Positions 12,601 through 55,700 of a stretch of DNA of 64,000 bases are shown here, in pieces. The DNA lies in contig CAJNDS010000014.1 of assembly GCA_905221605.1 (NCBI GenBank), positions 222,501 through 286,500 on the forward strand, in the 5' to 3' direction. Each line of letters begins with the position of its first letter. Position 1 is the stretch's first letter. A model generated the notes under the pieces. The model saw only the letters and a program-made list of their open reading frames with translations, was not told the origin of the DNA and searched no databases. The translations under genes and the position numbers were made by a program. The DNA comes from Symbiodinium natans (lineage: Eukaryota > Sar > Dinophyceae > Suessiales > Symbiodiniaceae).

Positions 12601-15096
12601 GGGCGTCAGGGTTGAAAGTTGGGGAGCTCGCACAGCCCTAAACCCTAAACCCTAAACCCTAAACCCTAAACTCTAAACCTATTTGTGGTGTCGGTTTCGG
12701 GTTTAGGTTTTACGGCCTCCCTGAAAATCAGGTCCTCCAGCGACATCACACCTTGGGCGAGCTGGTAGTACCTTGGCATAAGCAGGTTGAGGGGCTTGAT
12801 CTTCAGGCTTGAGAGGATTTAGAGTGGGGTTTAGGGACTTAGGTTGGGCTCCCTGAACCTCAACACCCCAACACGCAAACAAGCGCACAATCAAAAACTT
12901 GAGTAGCAGAAGAAGGAGGAACCTAAACCCCCAAACCCTAAACCCCTACATGCAAACCCTAAACCCTAAACCCTAAACCCTAAACCCTAAACCCTAAACC
13001 CTAAACCCGAAACCCCTAAACCCTAAACAGGAGGAGGGACTGAGGGTTGTTGTCGCCGCGGCTGCTGCCACGGCAGGCGCGGCCTTCGCCCCCATCCACG
13101 GGCTCCCAAGCGCCTTTGGGCTAAGGGTATAGGGTTTAGGGTTTAGGGCTTTAGGGCTTTAGGGGTCTGAGGGTTTATGGTTTTCGGGTTTTAGGGTTTG
13201 GGGTTTTAGGGTTGGGCTTTAGGAGTTTTAGGGTTCAGAGTTTCAAGCTTTAAGGTTTCAGGTTTGAAGGGGCGCCAGAAGCCTACTTGGAGGTAGGGTC
13301 CAAAGAGCCCATTTGTACCTGTAGATACTTAGACCCCGCAAAGGGTCATGTAGAGTACATACTTGATGGACCCACGGGTAATCTGAGGGTTTAGGGTTTA
13401 GGGTTTAGCTTGGGGTGGCTTAGGGTTTTGGCAAGGTTTAGGGCTTAGGGCGGTTTAAGGTTTAGGGCTTAGGGTGGTTCAGCGTTCAGAGTTTAGGTTG
13501 GTATGCTAGGTGCCTTTCTTAGCTTTGGGCGAGGGGAGGGGGGGCATGGCACCATCGTACTTCAGCTTATAGGGTTTGAGGCTTGCGGGGTTTGAGGATG
13601 TCTCCTGAAACCTTCGTGGTGCGCCCAACGCCCAGGAGCCAGCCCTAAACCCCACAGAACTCGACATGCAATTTCAGGTTTTCCCAGCCACCAGAGGCCA
13701 AAGTGACTGTCCAAAACAGGATTTAAGGTTAGGGTTTAGGGGTGAGGGGAACTGAACAATGTATACGGCCACGAAACAGGTCATACAGTACTTCGCATTG
13801 GGATTAGGGTGAGGCGTTTGAGACAAAGCACCCAAGGATGAGCTGGTAGTCGTCGTCGCCCGAGTCGTGGTGGTGGTGGTGGTGGTGGTGGCTGGCTGCG
13901 ACGTCCCCGGAGAAGCTGGGTACACCTTGGGGCACGGCACCCCTAAGCCCTGGCCCAAAGCGTAAACTTCACCCGAACTGTCGAACCCAAATGTTCAACT
14001 CTTCCTTTGCGCTCGAAAAAATAAGCCATAACTTGAGAACTTTGAACCCAAACGCTCAAGAAGTCAATAACCCTAAGCCCTAAACCCTGAATCCTTGATT
14101 CTTACAACTGGAAGCAACCCCCAAGATCCAGAGAGCCCTGGGACTTGAGGTTCAGGGTTTAGGGTTTAGGGTTTAGGGTTTAGGGTTTAGGGTTTAGGGT
14201 TTAGGGTTTCGGGTTTGGGGGAATGGCGTGGGCTCTATTGTTCAGACGGGCCTCATTGGCATGGGAGGCTTAATTAGGGCTTGGGGATTTGAGGGAGGTG
14301 CTTAAGACGTCAATCGGGCAAAATCTTTCATCTCCAAGGCGAAAAAAGGCTGCTGATAGGGCCGTGCACTGACTGCGTTGAGCCAATCTCACCGATTGCC
14401 GCGTTGGCGAAGACGACGTAGCCCCGAGGATGCCTCAAAAGTCCCAAACAATGCAGTAGCGTTCAGGGTTGAAACTCTGCGGGTGGCCGATACCACACAG
14501 AAGCGTGCTATGTGCATGATATAGGGTTTAGGGTTTAGGGCTTAGGGTTTAGGGTTTAGGGTTCAGGGTTCAGGGTTCAGGGTTTAGGGGAGTAGCAGGG
14601 TTCCAGTCTAGTTCAAAAGATCCAGCTTGGGATACCAGCTTCCCGCTGCACTGCACGTGATGTAATCGAGCCTGAAGCCCCGTCGCAAGTACCCACATGC
14701 GCCAAAGTAGGTTTAGGGTTTAGGGTTTAGGGTTTAGGGTTTCGGGTTTCAGGGCTGCCAAATTCATGAGCCCCCACAGCTACACCGAACCAACCAGTTT
14801 AGGGGTTTAGGGTCTAGGGTTTGGGGTCTGGGGGGCTCGACTCGAAAATGCTAGGCCGTAGCCAGGGAAACCCAACATGCTTTTGTTGAAGAATGTACCT
14901 TGGACTATGCGGTCCACATAGTGAATGAATGAATGAATGAATGAATGAATGAACGAATGAACGAATGAACGAATGAACGAATGAACGAATGAACGAATGA
15001 ACGAATGAGTGAGTGAGTGAATGAATGAATGAACGAATGAATGAATGAGTGAGTGAGTGAGTGAGTGAGTGAATGAATGGATGGATGAAAAAAAAA

Positions 15097-15129
<33 letters not shown>

Positions 15130-16902
15130 CATATATATATATACATGGCAAGACTTTGTTGGACTTGGGCTCGAGGGTCGGTGACAAGACCTAAGCACCT
15201 CTAAACCTCTAAACACTCTCCCGTAACACACCAGAAACCGAAACCCCTGAGCCATTGAACTCGAAATCTTCTCTGCAGCTCGGATACTTGCTGCGCACGT
15301 TCCGAGGGGAGCTGTCCTCCCCACCCGGACCTTGACGGAAAGGAAGGTTCAGGGTGTTGGTTTCAATCAAACCCCGCATCTGTCAAGAAGACGTTCAACA
15401 CGTCTTGGAGGGGCAAGGGCTCCCCCTGTACTCAAGAAAGCGGCAAGCAGTGAAGCAGTGAAGCAATGGCAAGCATTTGCCTAGCTGGTCCTAGCTGGCT
15501 AGTGAGGGTCGAAGCTGTTCAGTCATGGCTGCGGGTTCCCCAGTAACCTAGGAGAAAAAAGGGGGCACCCTTTTTGGTTTATACGGGTTTATATGGGATA
15601 AGAACCCAGTAAAAAGGGAATAAGGGTACTACTGGGCATCCTAGGCAAAGCGAAGCCTGTTTTGCTCACTTCCCCCCCTCTTTCTCTTCGAGGAGACCGG
15701 CGCGTGTTTATGCACTTTGCTCCTGTCCTATCTGAGGGTGTCGTATAATCAACATGCATGGGAGACGCGACCAGCAGGGCGCGAGCCTCAGGCGATGCTC
15801 ACTTCCTATCTCCTTCGTCTCCTTCTCTTGGCCGCATATCTGCCCCATTCCTAGACTCAGGAGTAACCTAGGGAGAAGAGAAGGAGGTATCCTTTTTGGA
15901 TTCAAGAGGTTTACAAGGGAACCCTAAACCCTAAACCCTAAACCCTAAACCCTAAACCCTAAACCCTAAACCCTAAACCCTAAACCCCAAAAATGCCTAC
16001 TCTGGGTCCTAGATTCACATCCCAGGGCAAATGGGCGGTGGCAGCTGCAAGGCTGGGTCGCACCAGCCACCGACCTGCATCAGGAGTCGTTTAGGGTTTA
16101 GGGTTTAGGGTTTAGGCTTTAGGGTTTAGGGTTTTGCAGTCGGAGTGGAGCAAGGCCATACGGAATGTGCCGGAATATGCGAAACCCCCCCTTGGCCCCC
16201 GAATTCTTACAGCCGCTGCCCAGGATTTCCCATCCCACCTGATAGTTGCAGCCCTCACGGAGGGTCCACTTGGAATTCTCGCAGTAGGGAAGGCAGCATG
16301 TACCACACTTGCAGCAGGGCGCGTCGGGGTGATAGGCGCAGAACATGAAGGCTTGGTCCAGCAAGTTGATGGCTCCCGGTGGGGTGTCCCCACCTTGCTA
16401 GCCCAGCAACTACATCACAATAAGGGCACCCTTTTTGGGCTGGCTACTTTACAAGGGAACCTTGAACCAAAAAACAAAAAGTAAAAGGGTACCACTAAAT
16501 TACCAAGCCACAGTTCGCCGGGCCACTGAGGACGCCGCTGTAGGACTTGCTCGCCTTGCGGTACTCTCCGGGCCCGCTCTGCAGCTCGCAGCCGCCGTCT
16601 GGCCAGAAGGAGAAGAACTGGCAGCCCTCCGTGACCCTGCAGTAGGACTGGCAATGCTGCCACCTGTCCACCTTGATCCGCAAGTCTGGGATGTTTGGGT
16701 AGTGGTACATCCCCTTGGTCACGCAACCTTTTGACTCATCCTCCTGCTTTGACTTGTGCTCGAGCAGGCTGCTGGTTTCCATATCGTCATCGCATCCATA
16801 TCCACCACACCCGGCATCGACTTCCTGGCCATCCACCAAATGGGCCAAGGATGTGAAAGGCGCCAGGGTCAGAGCCAGGAGGATCAGCCGAAGCCCAGCC
16901 AT
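3538..16902 (-). CDS. Secreted PAN/apple-CBM1 multidomain protein gene
   Basis: Predicted extracellular carbohydrate-binding protein. Order along the minus strand: signal peptide ([20 protein letters not shown]); acidic spacer; PAN-like Cys segment ([17 protein letters not shown]); Cys-rich exon with CCKCGTCC; several tentative exons; Thr-rich linker; apple-like domain 1 ([14 protein letters not shown] to RCEVWVRP); Pro/Thr linker; apple-like domain 2 ([14 protein letters not shown] to GRCEVWTRP); Thr-rich linker; CBM1 cellulose-binding module (WQQCGG, GPTCC, WYSQC) and a TGA stop. Exons join in phase from the Thr linker at 13.9 kb to the stop; exons between 16.0 and 14.4 kb are less sure. 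No catalytic domain was seen. It lies directly downstream of the GH7 gene on the same strand, so cellulose attachment or theca remodelling is a fair inference. Confidence 0.85.
3874..3987 (-). CDS. PAN/CBM1 gene exon: Thr-rich linker 2 and CBM1 start
   Basis: Long Thr-rich linker ending TSCASAWQQ. Acceptor AAG|GC, donor T|GC, phase-matched to the CBM1 exon. Confidence 0.87.
5113..5212. mobile_element. Family C palindromic element
   Basis: Shares AATAAGAATGGGGTTTGGGGG, CATAGGGGAATACCATTAG and TATTCCGACCCTTATATTAG with copies at 12362, 34656 and 58361. Confidence 0.72.
5241..5330 (-). repeat. CCCTAAA array abutting apple 2 exon 4
   Basis: Thirteen units ending 8 bp from the exon. Confidence 0.97.
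5338..5405 (-). CDS. PAN/CBM1 gene exon: apple 2, part 4
   Basis: Encodes [20 protein letters not shown] then LS. Donor TCAG|GC, phase 1 into the Thr linker. Confidence 0.88.
6174..6199 (-). CDS. PAN/CBM1 gene exon: apple 2, part 3 (26 bp)
   Basis: Encodes AMTGCKGV. Acceptor CCAG|GCC, donor GA|GC. Confidence 0.82.
6826..6900 (+). repeat. TTTAGGG array beside apple 2 exon 2
   Basis: About ten units, ending 15 bp from the exon. Confidence 0.96.
6915..6976 (-). CDS. PAN/CBM1 gene exon: apple 2, part 2
   Basis: Encodes [20 protein letters not shown] then Q. Donor CAA|GC. Confidence 0.87.
7644..7715 (-). CDS. PAN/CBM1 gene exon: apple 2, part 1
   Basis: Encodes [20 protein letters not shown] then DNSP, paralogous to 13029-13113. 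Acceptor CCAG|GC, donor CCAG|GC. Confidence 0.87.
7825..8078. repeat. Duplicated intron segment, copy 2
   Basis: Matches 13150-13388 closely (GGCGCCAGAAGCCTACTTG, GGGTCCAAAGAGCCCATTTG, CATACTTGATGGACCCACGG). It lies just upstream of the apple 2 first exon. Confidence 0.85.
8733..9185 (+). repeat. TTTAGGG array passing into TTTCAGGG octamers
   Basis: About 12 heptamers, then more than 35 TTTCAGGG/TTTGAGGG octamers, then AGGAGGGTTTC units. Confidence 0.95.
9488..9600 (+). repeat. TTTAGGG array
   Basis: About 14 units between L2 linker and duplicated repeats. Confidence 0.96.
9643..9689 (-). CDS. PAN/CBM1 gene exon: Pro-rich linker
   Basis: Encodes [17 protein letters not shown] donor in phase 1. 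An optional phase 1-1 segment at about 8665-8715 could lie between this and apple 2. Confidence 0.65.
9901..10012. mobile_element. Family B palindromic element
   Basis: CTTAGTAGTCCAGTAACC ... CACTGGGCTACCAAG with the internal AAGGGAACCAGAAC block. Confidence 0.8.
10367..10395 (-). CDS. PAN/CBM1 gene exon: apple 1, part 4
   Basis: Encodes VWVRPMGIQ after acceptor CTTCGCAG, completing RCEVWVRP. The donor choice (GC|GACC) is set by phase. Confidence 0.75.
10899..11004. mobile_element. Family B-type palindromic element (CCCAGTA subfamily)
   Basis: CTGCCCAGTAACC ... GGGTACTACTGGGCATCCTAG. Confidence 0.78.
11672..11803. mobile_element. Degenerate family A element, partly duplicated
   Basis: GGGATGCTCCCCCCTTATAC ... 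GTATAAGGAGGAACAGCCC, then a second right arm at 11776-11803. Confidence 0.65.
11931..12034. mobile_element. Family E palindromic element
   Basis: GGAGGTTCATGGGTAGTTAT ... ATAACTACCCATGAGCCTCC with further arm pairing (AGTAGGGTT / AACCCTACT). Confidence 0.85.
12220..12288 (-). CDS. PAN/CBM1 gene exon: apple 1, part 3
   Basis: Encodes [20 protein letters not shown] then RCE. Acceptor GAG|GAC repeats the preceding donor; donor GAG|GC. Confidence 0.85.
12362..12478. mobile_element. Family C palindromic element
   Basis: TGGGGGCCTTCATAATTAGA ... CATAAGGGAATACTATGAGT ... CCGACACCTATATTA. Confidence 0.75.
12735..12771 (-). CDS. PAN/CBM1 gene exon: apple 1, part 2
   Basis: Encodes [12 protein letters not shown]. 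Acceptor AAG, donor GAG|GAC (GA type). Confidence 0.82.
12955..13028 (-). repeat. CCCTAAA array starting at the apple 1 donor
   Basis: On the coding strand it reads GTTTAGGG...; its first GT is the inferred splice donor. Confidence 0.9.
13029..13113 (-). CDS. PAN/CBM1 gene exon: apple 1, part 1
   Basis: Encodes [20 protein letters not shown] then DNNPQS. Acceptor AAAG|GC. The donor GTTTAG is the first unit of a TTTAGGG array. Confidence 0.8.
13150..13388. repeat. Duplicated intron segment, copy 1
   Basis: Partner of 7825-8078, just upstream of the apple 1 first exon. Confidence 0.85.
13832..13925 (-). CDS. PAN/CBM1 gene exon: Thr-rich linker 1
   Basis: Encodes [12 protein letters not shown] followed by a Thr run and SSSL. 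GT donor in phase 1 joins directly to apple domain 1. Such linkers are typical of extracellular modular carbohydrate-active proteins. Confidence 0.75.
14393..14433 (-). CDS. PAN/CBM1 gene tentative exon, YVVFANAA
   Basis: Encodes [13 protein letters not shown] between acceptor TTTTGAG and donor GTGAGA. The adjacent 14440-14510 also reads [18 protein letters not shown] on the minus strand. Links are unresolved. Confidence 0.35.
14610..14671 (-). CDS. PAN/CBM1 gene tentative exon, sushi-like
   Basis: Encodes [19 protein letters not shown], which resembles the end of a sushi/CCP repeat. Acceptor CTTCAG; the 3' boundary is unclear. Confidence 0.4.
14922..15076. repeat. (GAAT)n / (GAAC)n / (GAGT)n microsatellite
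   Basis: Tetranucleotide tract giving three false Ser/His-rich minus-strand frames; followed by an (AT)n tract to 15145. Confidence 0.97.
15253..15330 (-). CDS. PAN/CBM1 gene tentative exon 4
   Basis: Encodes [20 protein letters not shown] then DFEFN. Phase agrees with tentative exon 3; acceptor AAG, donor GC. Confidence 0.45.
15537..15645. mobile_element. Family B-type palindromic element (CCCAGTA subfamily)
   Basis: CCCCAGTAACCTAGG ... TACTACTGGGCATCCTAGG. Confidence 0.8.
15855..16013. mobile_element. Family B-type element with a telomere-like array inside
   Basis: Left CTCAGGAGTAACCTAGG, right CTACTCTGGGTCCTAG; the centre is a (CCCTAAA)n array at 15922-15990. A relative at 321-426 carries a single CCTAAACCCTAA at the same place. 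Confidence 0.7.
16029..16074 (-). CDS. PAN/CBM1 gene tentative exon 3
   Basis: Encodes [15 protein letters not shown] after acceptor GATGCAG. Donor GC. Between two TTTAGGG arrays. Confidence 0.5.
16197..16397 (-). CDS. PAN/CBM1 gene exon 2, Cys-rich
   Basis: Joins in phase 0 to exon 1 after a 106-bp intron. Encodes [20 protein letters not shown], then [10 protein letters not shown] and [15 protein letters not shown]. The 3' end was taken at GGG|GC; an alternative GTAAGA donor lies at 16210. Confidence 0.75.
16398..16503 (-). mobile_element. Palindromic introner, family B, forming a whole intron
   Basis: Arms CTTGGTAATTTAGTGGTACC and GTAGTTGCTGGGCTAGCAAG face each other. The intron runs GTAATT to GGGCTAG within the arms and restores the reading frame of the PAN gene. 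Confidence 0.85.
16504..16902 (-). CDS. PAN/CBM1 gene exon 1: signal peptide and PAN segment
   Basis: 133 codons. An in-frame TAG lies eight codons above the ATG, which fixes the start. About 20 hydrophobic residues form the signal peptide. Cys residues in CVTKG, CQSYC, GCQFF, GCELQ and ANCG fit a PAN/apple fold. The exon ends at TTG with donor GTAATT inside the arm of a palindromic element. Confidence 0.88.
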
Positions 16903-17200
16903 TGCGATAGTCGATAGTGGAGCTTTGTGCTACGGACAAGATGAGCCAGAAAGTCCTCCCTCTACGGTCACAACACCATCACCAGCATTGAACAACGTCA
17001 GCAACCCCAAGCCCTAAACCCTCTTCAGGGTTTAGGGCTTGCCCCCCCCCCCCTCCGCCCCCCCTCCATAGACGATAGTTTTTTAAACGGGGGCTATTCC
17101 AAAAAAATTGGTTACCCCAGGCCCAAGAATCATCTGAACGTCACATGGCTGGCAATGACTGTTGCAAGGCCCCTGCTTGAGAGGCGGGATGACCAGGTGC

Positions 17201-51256
<34,056 letters not shown>

Positions 51257-52427
51257 GGCAGCCTTCGCTACCGCGAGTTGAGTCGATCTTGGACCCTCTC
51301 GTGCTTCAAATGGCTGCAAGGTTTATGGCGTAGAGCTTAGGGATGTTCAGGGTGTTTGGTTTAGGGTTGGGGTTTGGGGTTTAGGGTTTGGGGTTTGGGG
51401 CTTAGGGTTTAGAGTTTCGAGCTCCGGGAAGCGACAGTTTGCAGGGCACAGCAGAAGACTTCTAGGCCTGCGCAGGGCTACCTGGCAGAATGCGATCGCA
51501 AAAGCACAGGCTTGCCATACCAGGCCACCAAAACCCTAAACCCTAAACCCTCAACTGAGACACACATGACACAGCGCAACACGCTACATCTCTGTGCATG
51601 GGTCCATATTTCTTTAACCCTAGACCCGAAAGCCGGAAACTTCAAAGCCTAGACCAACGTGGGATGGCGAACATGATGGGCCCTTCTTGATATCCCAGAA
51701 CATACCACCTCTGAACAAGGAAGAACGGAATCAAGCCCTTCCCCCTAATAAATCCCCCCCCCTCCCTTGTATAAAAACACCCAAAGGGTTTTTAGTATTA
51801 GGAGGTTCTTATAGTTTGCCCGAAAAACCAGCAGTGTTTAGGGTTTAGGTATCCCTAAACCCTAGACCCTGAACCCCAAACCTTAGGCCCGAAAGGTTCA
51901 GGTTTGAGAAAGTGGTTCAAGTTTCTGCGTCAGGCTTCCGACACCCCCCCTCCCCAAAACCCGCCCCCCCCTCTCTCTGTAGAGGTTCTAGTAGGGACAG
52001 GCACGGGATCGGGATTTTGGGTCAGGCTTAATTCTTTTAGTATCAGGGGTGTATTTATATTAGGGGAAGGAATTAGGCACCTTACAGATCTCCCTTATGT
52101 AACCCTTTAAGGGATCTGATGGGGTACCTACTTCCCGAATGCCCTAATGTGAACTACAGTAAGATAAGCAACACAACAAAAAACAAAGATCTGCCAGGCC
52201 CAAGCCCCCAACCCTAAACAATAACGCTGTTGGGCTTGCTTGGGGGTGTGGCGGGGGGCGGGGCAGGATGGGGCGACCCTAAACCCAAATCCTGAATCCT
52301 AAACCCTAAACCCAAATCCTGGCCCTAAACCCTAAACCCTAAACCCAAATCCTAAACCCTAAACCCTAAACCCTAAACCCCTAAACCCTAAACCCTAAAC
52401 CCTAAACCCAGATCCTGAACCCTAAAC
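51257..52427. other. Spacer between CS-domain and GH7 genes
   Basis: Would hold the GH7 promoter and 5' UTR. Contains a palindromic stretch near 52070-52140 and a possible TM-like minus-strand segment at 51475-51530 (GLVWQACAFAIAFCQVAL). No TATA-type signal recognised. Confidence 0.5.
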
Positions 52428-52720
52428 CAGGAAGGCTTGAAACTTGACGCGAACAGTGCCTTCAGCTTCGACGCTGCATTGCTGGGGCTCGATGTCCTCA
52501 TGAGTTAGGGTTTAGGGTTTAGGGTTCAGGGTTTAGGGTTTAGGGTTTAAGGTTTAGGGTTTAGGGTTTAGGGTTTAGGGTTTAGGGTTCAGGGTTCAGG
52601 GTTTAGGGGTTTAGGGTATAGGGCTTAGGGCTTAGGGCTTAGGGCTTAGGGTTTAGGGTTTAGGGTTTAGGGTTTAGGTGTAGAGTTTAGGGTTTACAGT
52701 AGGCCTTAGGGTTAAGGGTT
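52330..52720. repeat. CCCTAAA and TTTAGGG arrays facing each other
   Basis: 52330-52427 is CCCTAAA; 52505-52700 is TTTAGGG; the CS-domain exon lies between, so the exon sits in the loop of a potential giant hairpin. Confidence 0.9.
52428..52496 (-). CDS. CS-domain gene exon: DIEPQQCSVEAEG
   Basis: Encodes DIEPQQCSVEAEGTVRVKFQ then AFL. Acceptor ATGAG. It is followed by a GTTTAG that is either a donor or an in-frame stop. Confidence 0.72.
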
Positions 52721-55700
52721 TAGCGTTTCTAGGGGTTTAAGCCAAGCGCCGGCCACCTGATGTAAGGCCAGTGAGGGTCTCCGAAGGAAGCGCTTCTTCC
52801 CCAGCCTCTGAATCACGCCACCAGACTGACATTGGCCAATGTGCAGGGCCCATCGCCCCAAAAACTATGAGGACATCTCTCATGTCGTAGGTCCTGATGA
52901 TTACGGTCCCTTCAATGCCTGAGGGAATTCAAGGGCAGATGTGTTGCACTTCCAAACGCAAAAAGGGCCACCTCACCCGTGTCAACTGCTGGGGTCGCTG
53001 GGGTCGCTGGGCAGCACGGCGCAGAACTCCTCGCGCTACCTCGAAGGGTTGCAATTTCGCGTGACAAGCTGAGACCGAGATCCTTGCAGGAAGTTGGCAA
53101 TCCCTCTCGAGAGTGTTCCTTAACTCGTACATATATATATATATACATATACAACAAGGTTTAGGGCTTAGCGTTTAGGGTTCATACACAAAAAGATTGC
53201 TAAACTTTCCAGCTCCCAAGGTCTTTCCTCACCGCGTTGAACCCAGGACCCTACGCCCTAAACCCTAAACCCTAAACCGTAACCCTGAACCCCTAAACCG
53301 TAAACCCTGAACCCTGAACCCTAAACCCTAAACCCTAAACCGTAAACCCTGAACCCTAAACCGCAGAGCTTCTTGAGGTTCTTCAAGGGAGACGGGTCCT
53401 TCCATCCTGTAGCTATCCCCGAAAACGCATCCCCAAGATCCTACCCAGGTAGAGGTTCCCTGGTTTAGGGCTTATAGGGTTTAGGGTTTAGGGTTTAGGG
53501 TTTAGGGTTTAGGGTTTAGGGTTTAGGGTTTAGGGCCAGGGTTTAGGGTTTAGGGCTTAGGTCCAGGGTTTGGGGTGGTTATCCTCCTTGAATTGCAGCG
53601 GTCCGGTGCTTAGTTCGGACTTCCCTTGAAACCCTGAACCCCAAACCTTGAAGCCTGAATGCCCTAAGCCCCTGCTGCCTTCCAAACCCCCAATGTTAAA
53701 ATCTTGGGGCTTAGGGCTTAGGGTTTAGGGTTTAGGGTAAAGTTTTGGGGCTTCGGGTTTAGGGTTCGTCAACTTGGGTTTGGGGTCTTGGGTCTCGTCC
53801 CGTGCCCTGCCCCAGGCGCGGGTCCCGCATCAGGCGCGTCTTCCGCACGCGGTGGTGGTACTTCACGCCGGGATCCTGCCCGGCCCTTCAGCCCTGCCCC
53901 AACATGGAGGTTCAGGGTACTTATGAACCAGTTACAACTGTACCTAGAACCGTGCTTATACCCATGAAAGGGCACTTAAGGGGCTTTTCAGGTGGGCTAG
54001 AAGTACAGTTGCTTTGGATCCCTAAACCCTAAACCCTAACTAACCCCTAAGCCCTAAGCCCTAAAGTACTATGAACCTCCAAGTAAGCCTGCACCCAGGA
54101 AGGGTTTAGGGTATAGGGTATAGGGTATAGGGTTTAGGGTTTAGGGTTTAGGGTTTAGGGTTTAGGCTTTCGGGTTTAGGGTTTAGGGGGGTTTAGGATA
54201 TAGGGACCTTTTCTCCAGGCCCTAAAGCCCTACACCCCGGAGGGTAGGGATTTGTATCGGCCCGATTTCAGGGTTTTCAGCTTCAAGGGGTCCAAGGTTA
54301 CCTAGAAAAGCCCGATGCGTTGACAAGCAGAAAGGAATGTTTGTACCGTTTAGGGGTTTGGGGTTTAGGGGTCTCGGGTTTAGGGGTTTAGGAGGGTCTA
54401 GGCCCCGGAAACCCAAGCCCCGTCATGTCCTGTGGAAACATGGTCGACGCGCAATGGGCTTGCTCCAAGGTTCGGGCTAAGCGGGAAGCTTTCCAAATTA
54501 GGGCGCCTTTTTGGGCACCTTAAATATACGGCTCCATATGATACTCGGAACCCCACAAAGAAACTTGATTGTAGAGTCCAACGTTGAGGGTTGAGCCCTG
54601 CTCAAACTCTGAAAGTCCTTTTCCCGCCATGCGAACTTCTGGCCTACATCGCCGGCAAGCAGCCAGGCTGACAAGCAGTCGGCATAGCCGGGGTAGTCCA
54701 CGTCAAACAGCTGTCCATTCGACGCATCTGCTAGTAGCTTCGAGTCGGGAACGGCACCTCCGAACTCGACCATGTGATTGATCACAGAGCAGCACTCGAC
54801 ATCGATGCCGATGTCTTCCCTCGAGGGAAAATCGTCGGGGTCGAGTCCCTTGAGGACATGATGGAAAACTGTGATCGCTTTGTTCCCAGCAAAAGCACCA
54901 TTCAAGTCGATGCCCCGACCGAGTGCCAGCCGCAGTAGCTCCATCCGGCTCAAGCACAAGTCCCCACGCACAAGAAACTCGATGACCGTGGCAGGCGGAA
55001 AATACCGTGCCATGTCATCGCAGCTGCAGGAAGTCCCTTCATCAGAGGCCTTGGGGCAATGCATATAGCCCAAGTCAATCCATTCAAGGTTCTGGAAGGC
55101 CATGCTTTGACACGCTTTTGCTAAGCTCCTTGTCAAGCTGTAGATTACAGCCATCACATCATCTGGGGTGTCTTGGCCGTGCCAAGATTCCGGGCTTGTC
55201 AGGATTAGCCGGGTGATCTTTGGCAGCGCAGTCAGCGCAAAAGGCAGCCGCGCAGCAATATCAGCCTCTGCAAACTCCCAAGGTGGAGCACCACGAACGA
55301 TGGCTGCGGAAACGGTTGTGACTGCAGGCAAGAGGCTCAACAACTTGACGTTACAATGTGAGGGCGCAGTTATATTCAGCCACCGGAGATGTTTCAGACG
55401 GTGCCGTTGCCATCGACAGCTGCACGTTGCGACGAGCAGCTCGTCCAACTGCAGATGCTCGTAAACCATCAAATACGAAAGGGCATCAAGCTCAGCCGGC
55501 ACCCGGCTCGAAGTCTCCATGTTGCACTAACCTACTTCCTGTTGCGCTCTGAACCCTAAATTTTCAACCATAAGCTCCAAAGCCCTAAACAATCACCGAA
55601 TGACCGGCATCCCTAGTGGCCCTAGTTTTCCCAGTCTCCAGCTGCACGGCTTGAGGTGTTCAAACGCCGGCGCACAGCTGGGCTCCTGCCACAGAATCAG

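Noticed and set aside
14807-15324. Three overlapping Ser/His-rich minus-strand frames
   Set aside because: Translations of a (GAAT/GAAC/GAGT)n microsatellite; no protein-like composition outside the repeat.
16134-16734. Several plus-strand frames opposite the PAN gene
   Set aside because: Shadows of minus-strand exons 1 and 2, which have a signal peptide, Cys pattern and phase-matched splice.
17173-17200. 28-bp intron ending the GH7 gene at a TGA near 17130
   Set aside because: Phase fits and HVTF resembles the family end, but a 28-bp intron is implausibly short; left unresolved.
52912-53160. Minus-strand frames with possible splice to GTVIIRTYDMRDVL
   Set aside because: Two frames are equally open and the segment interrupts the CS-domain join; evidence too thin to call a gene.
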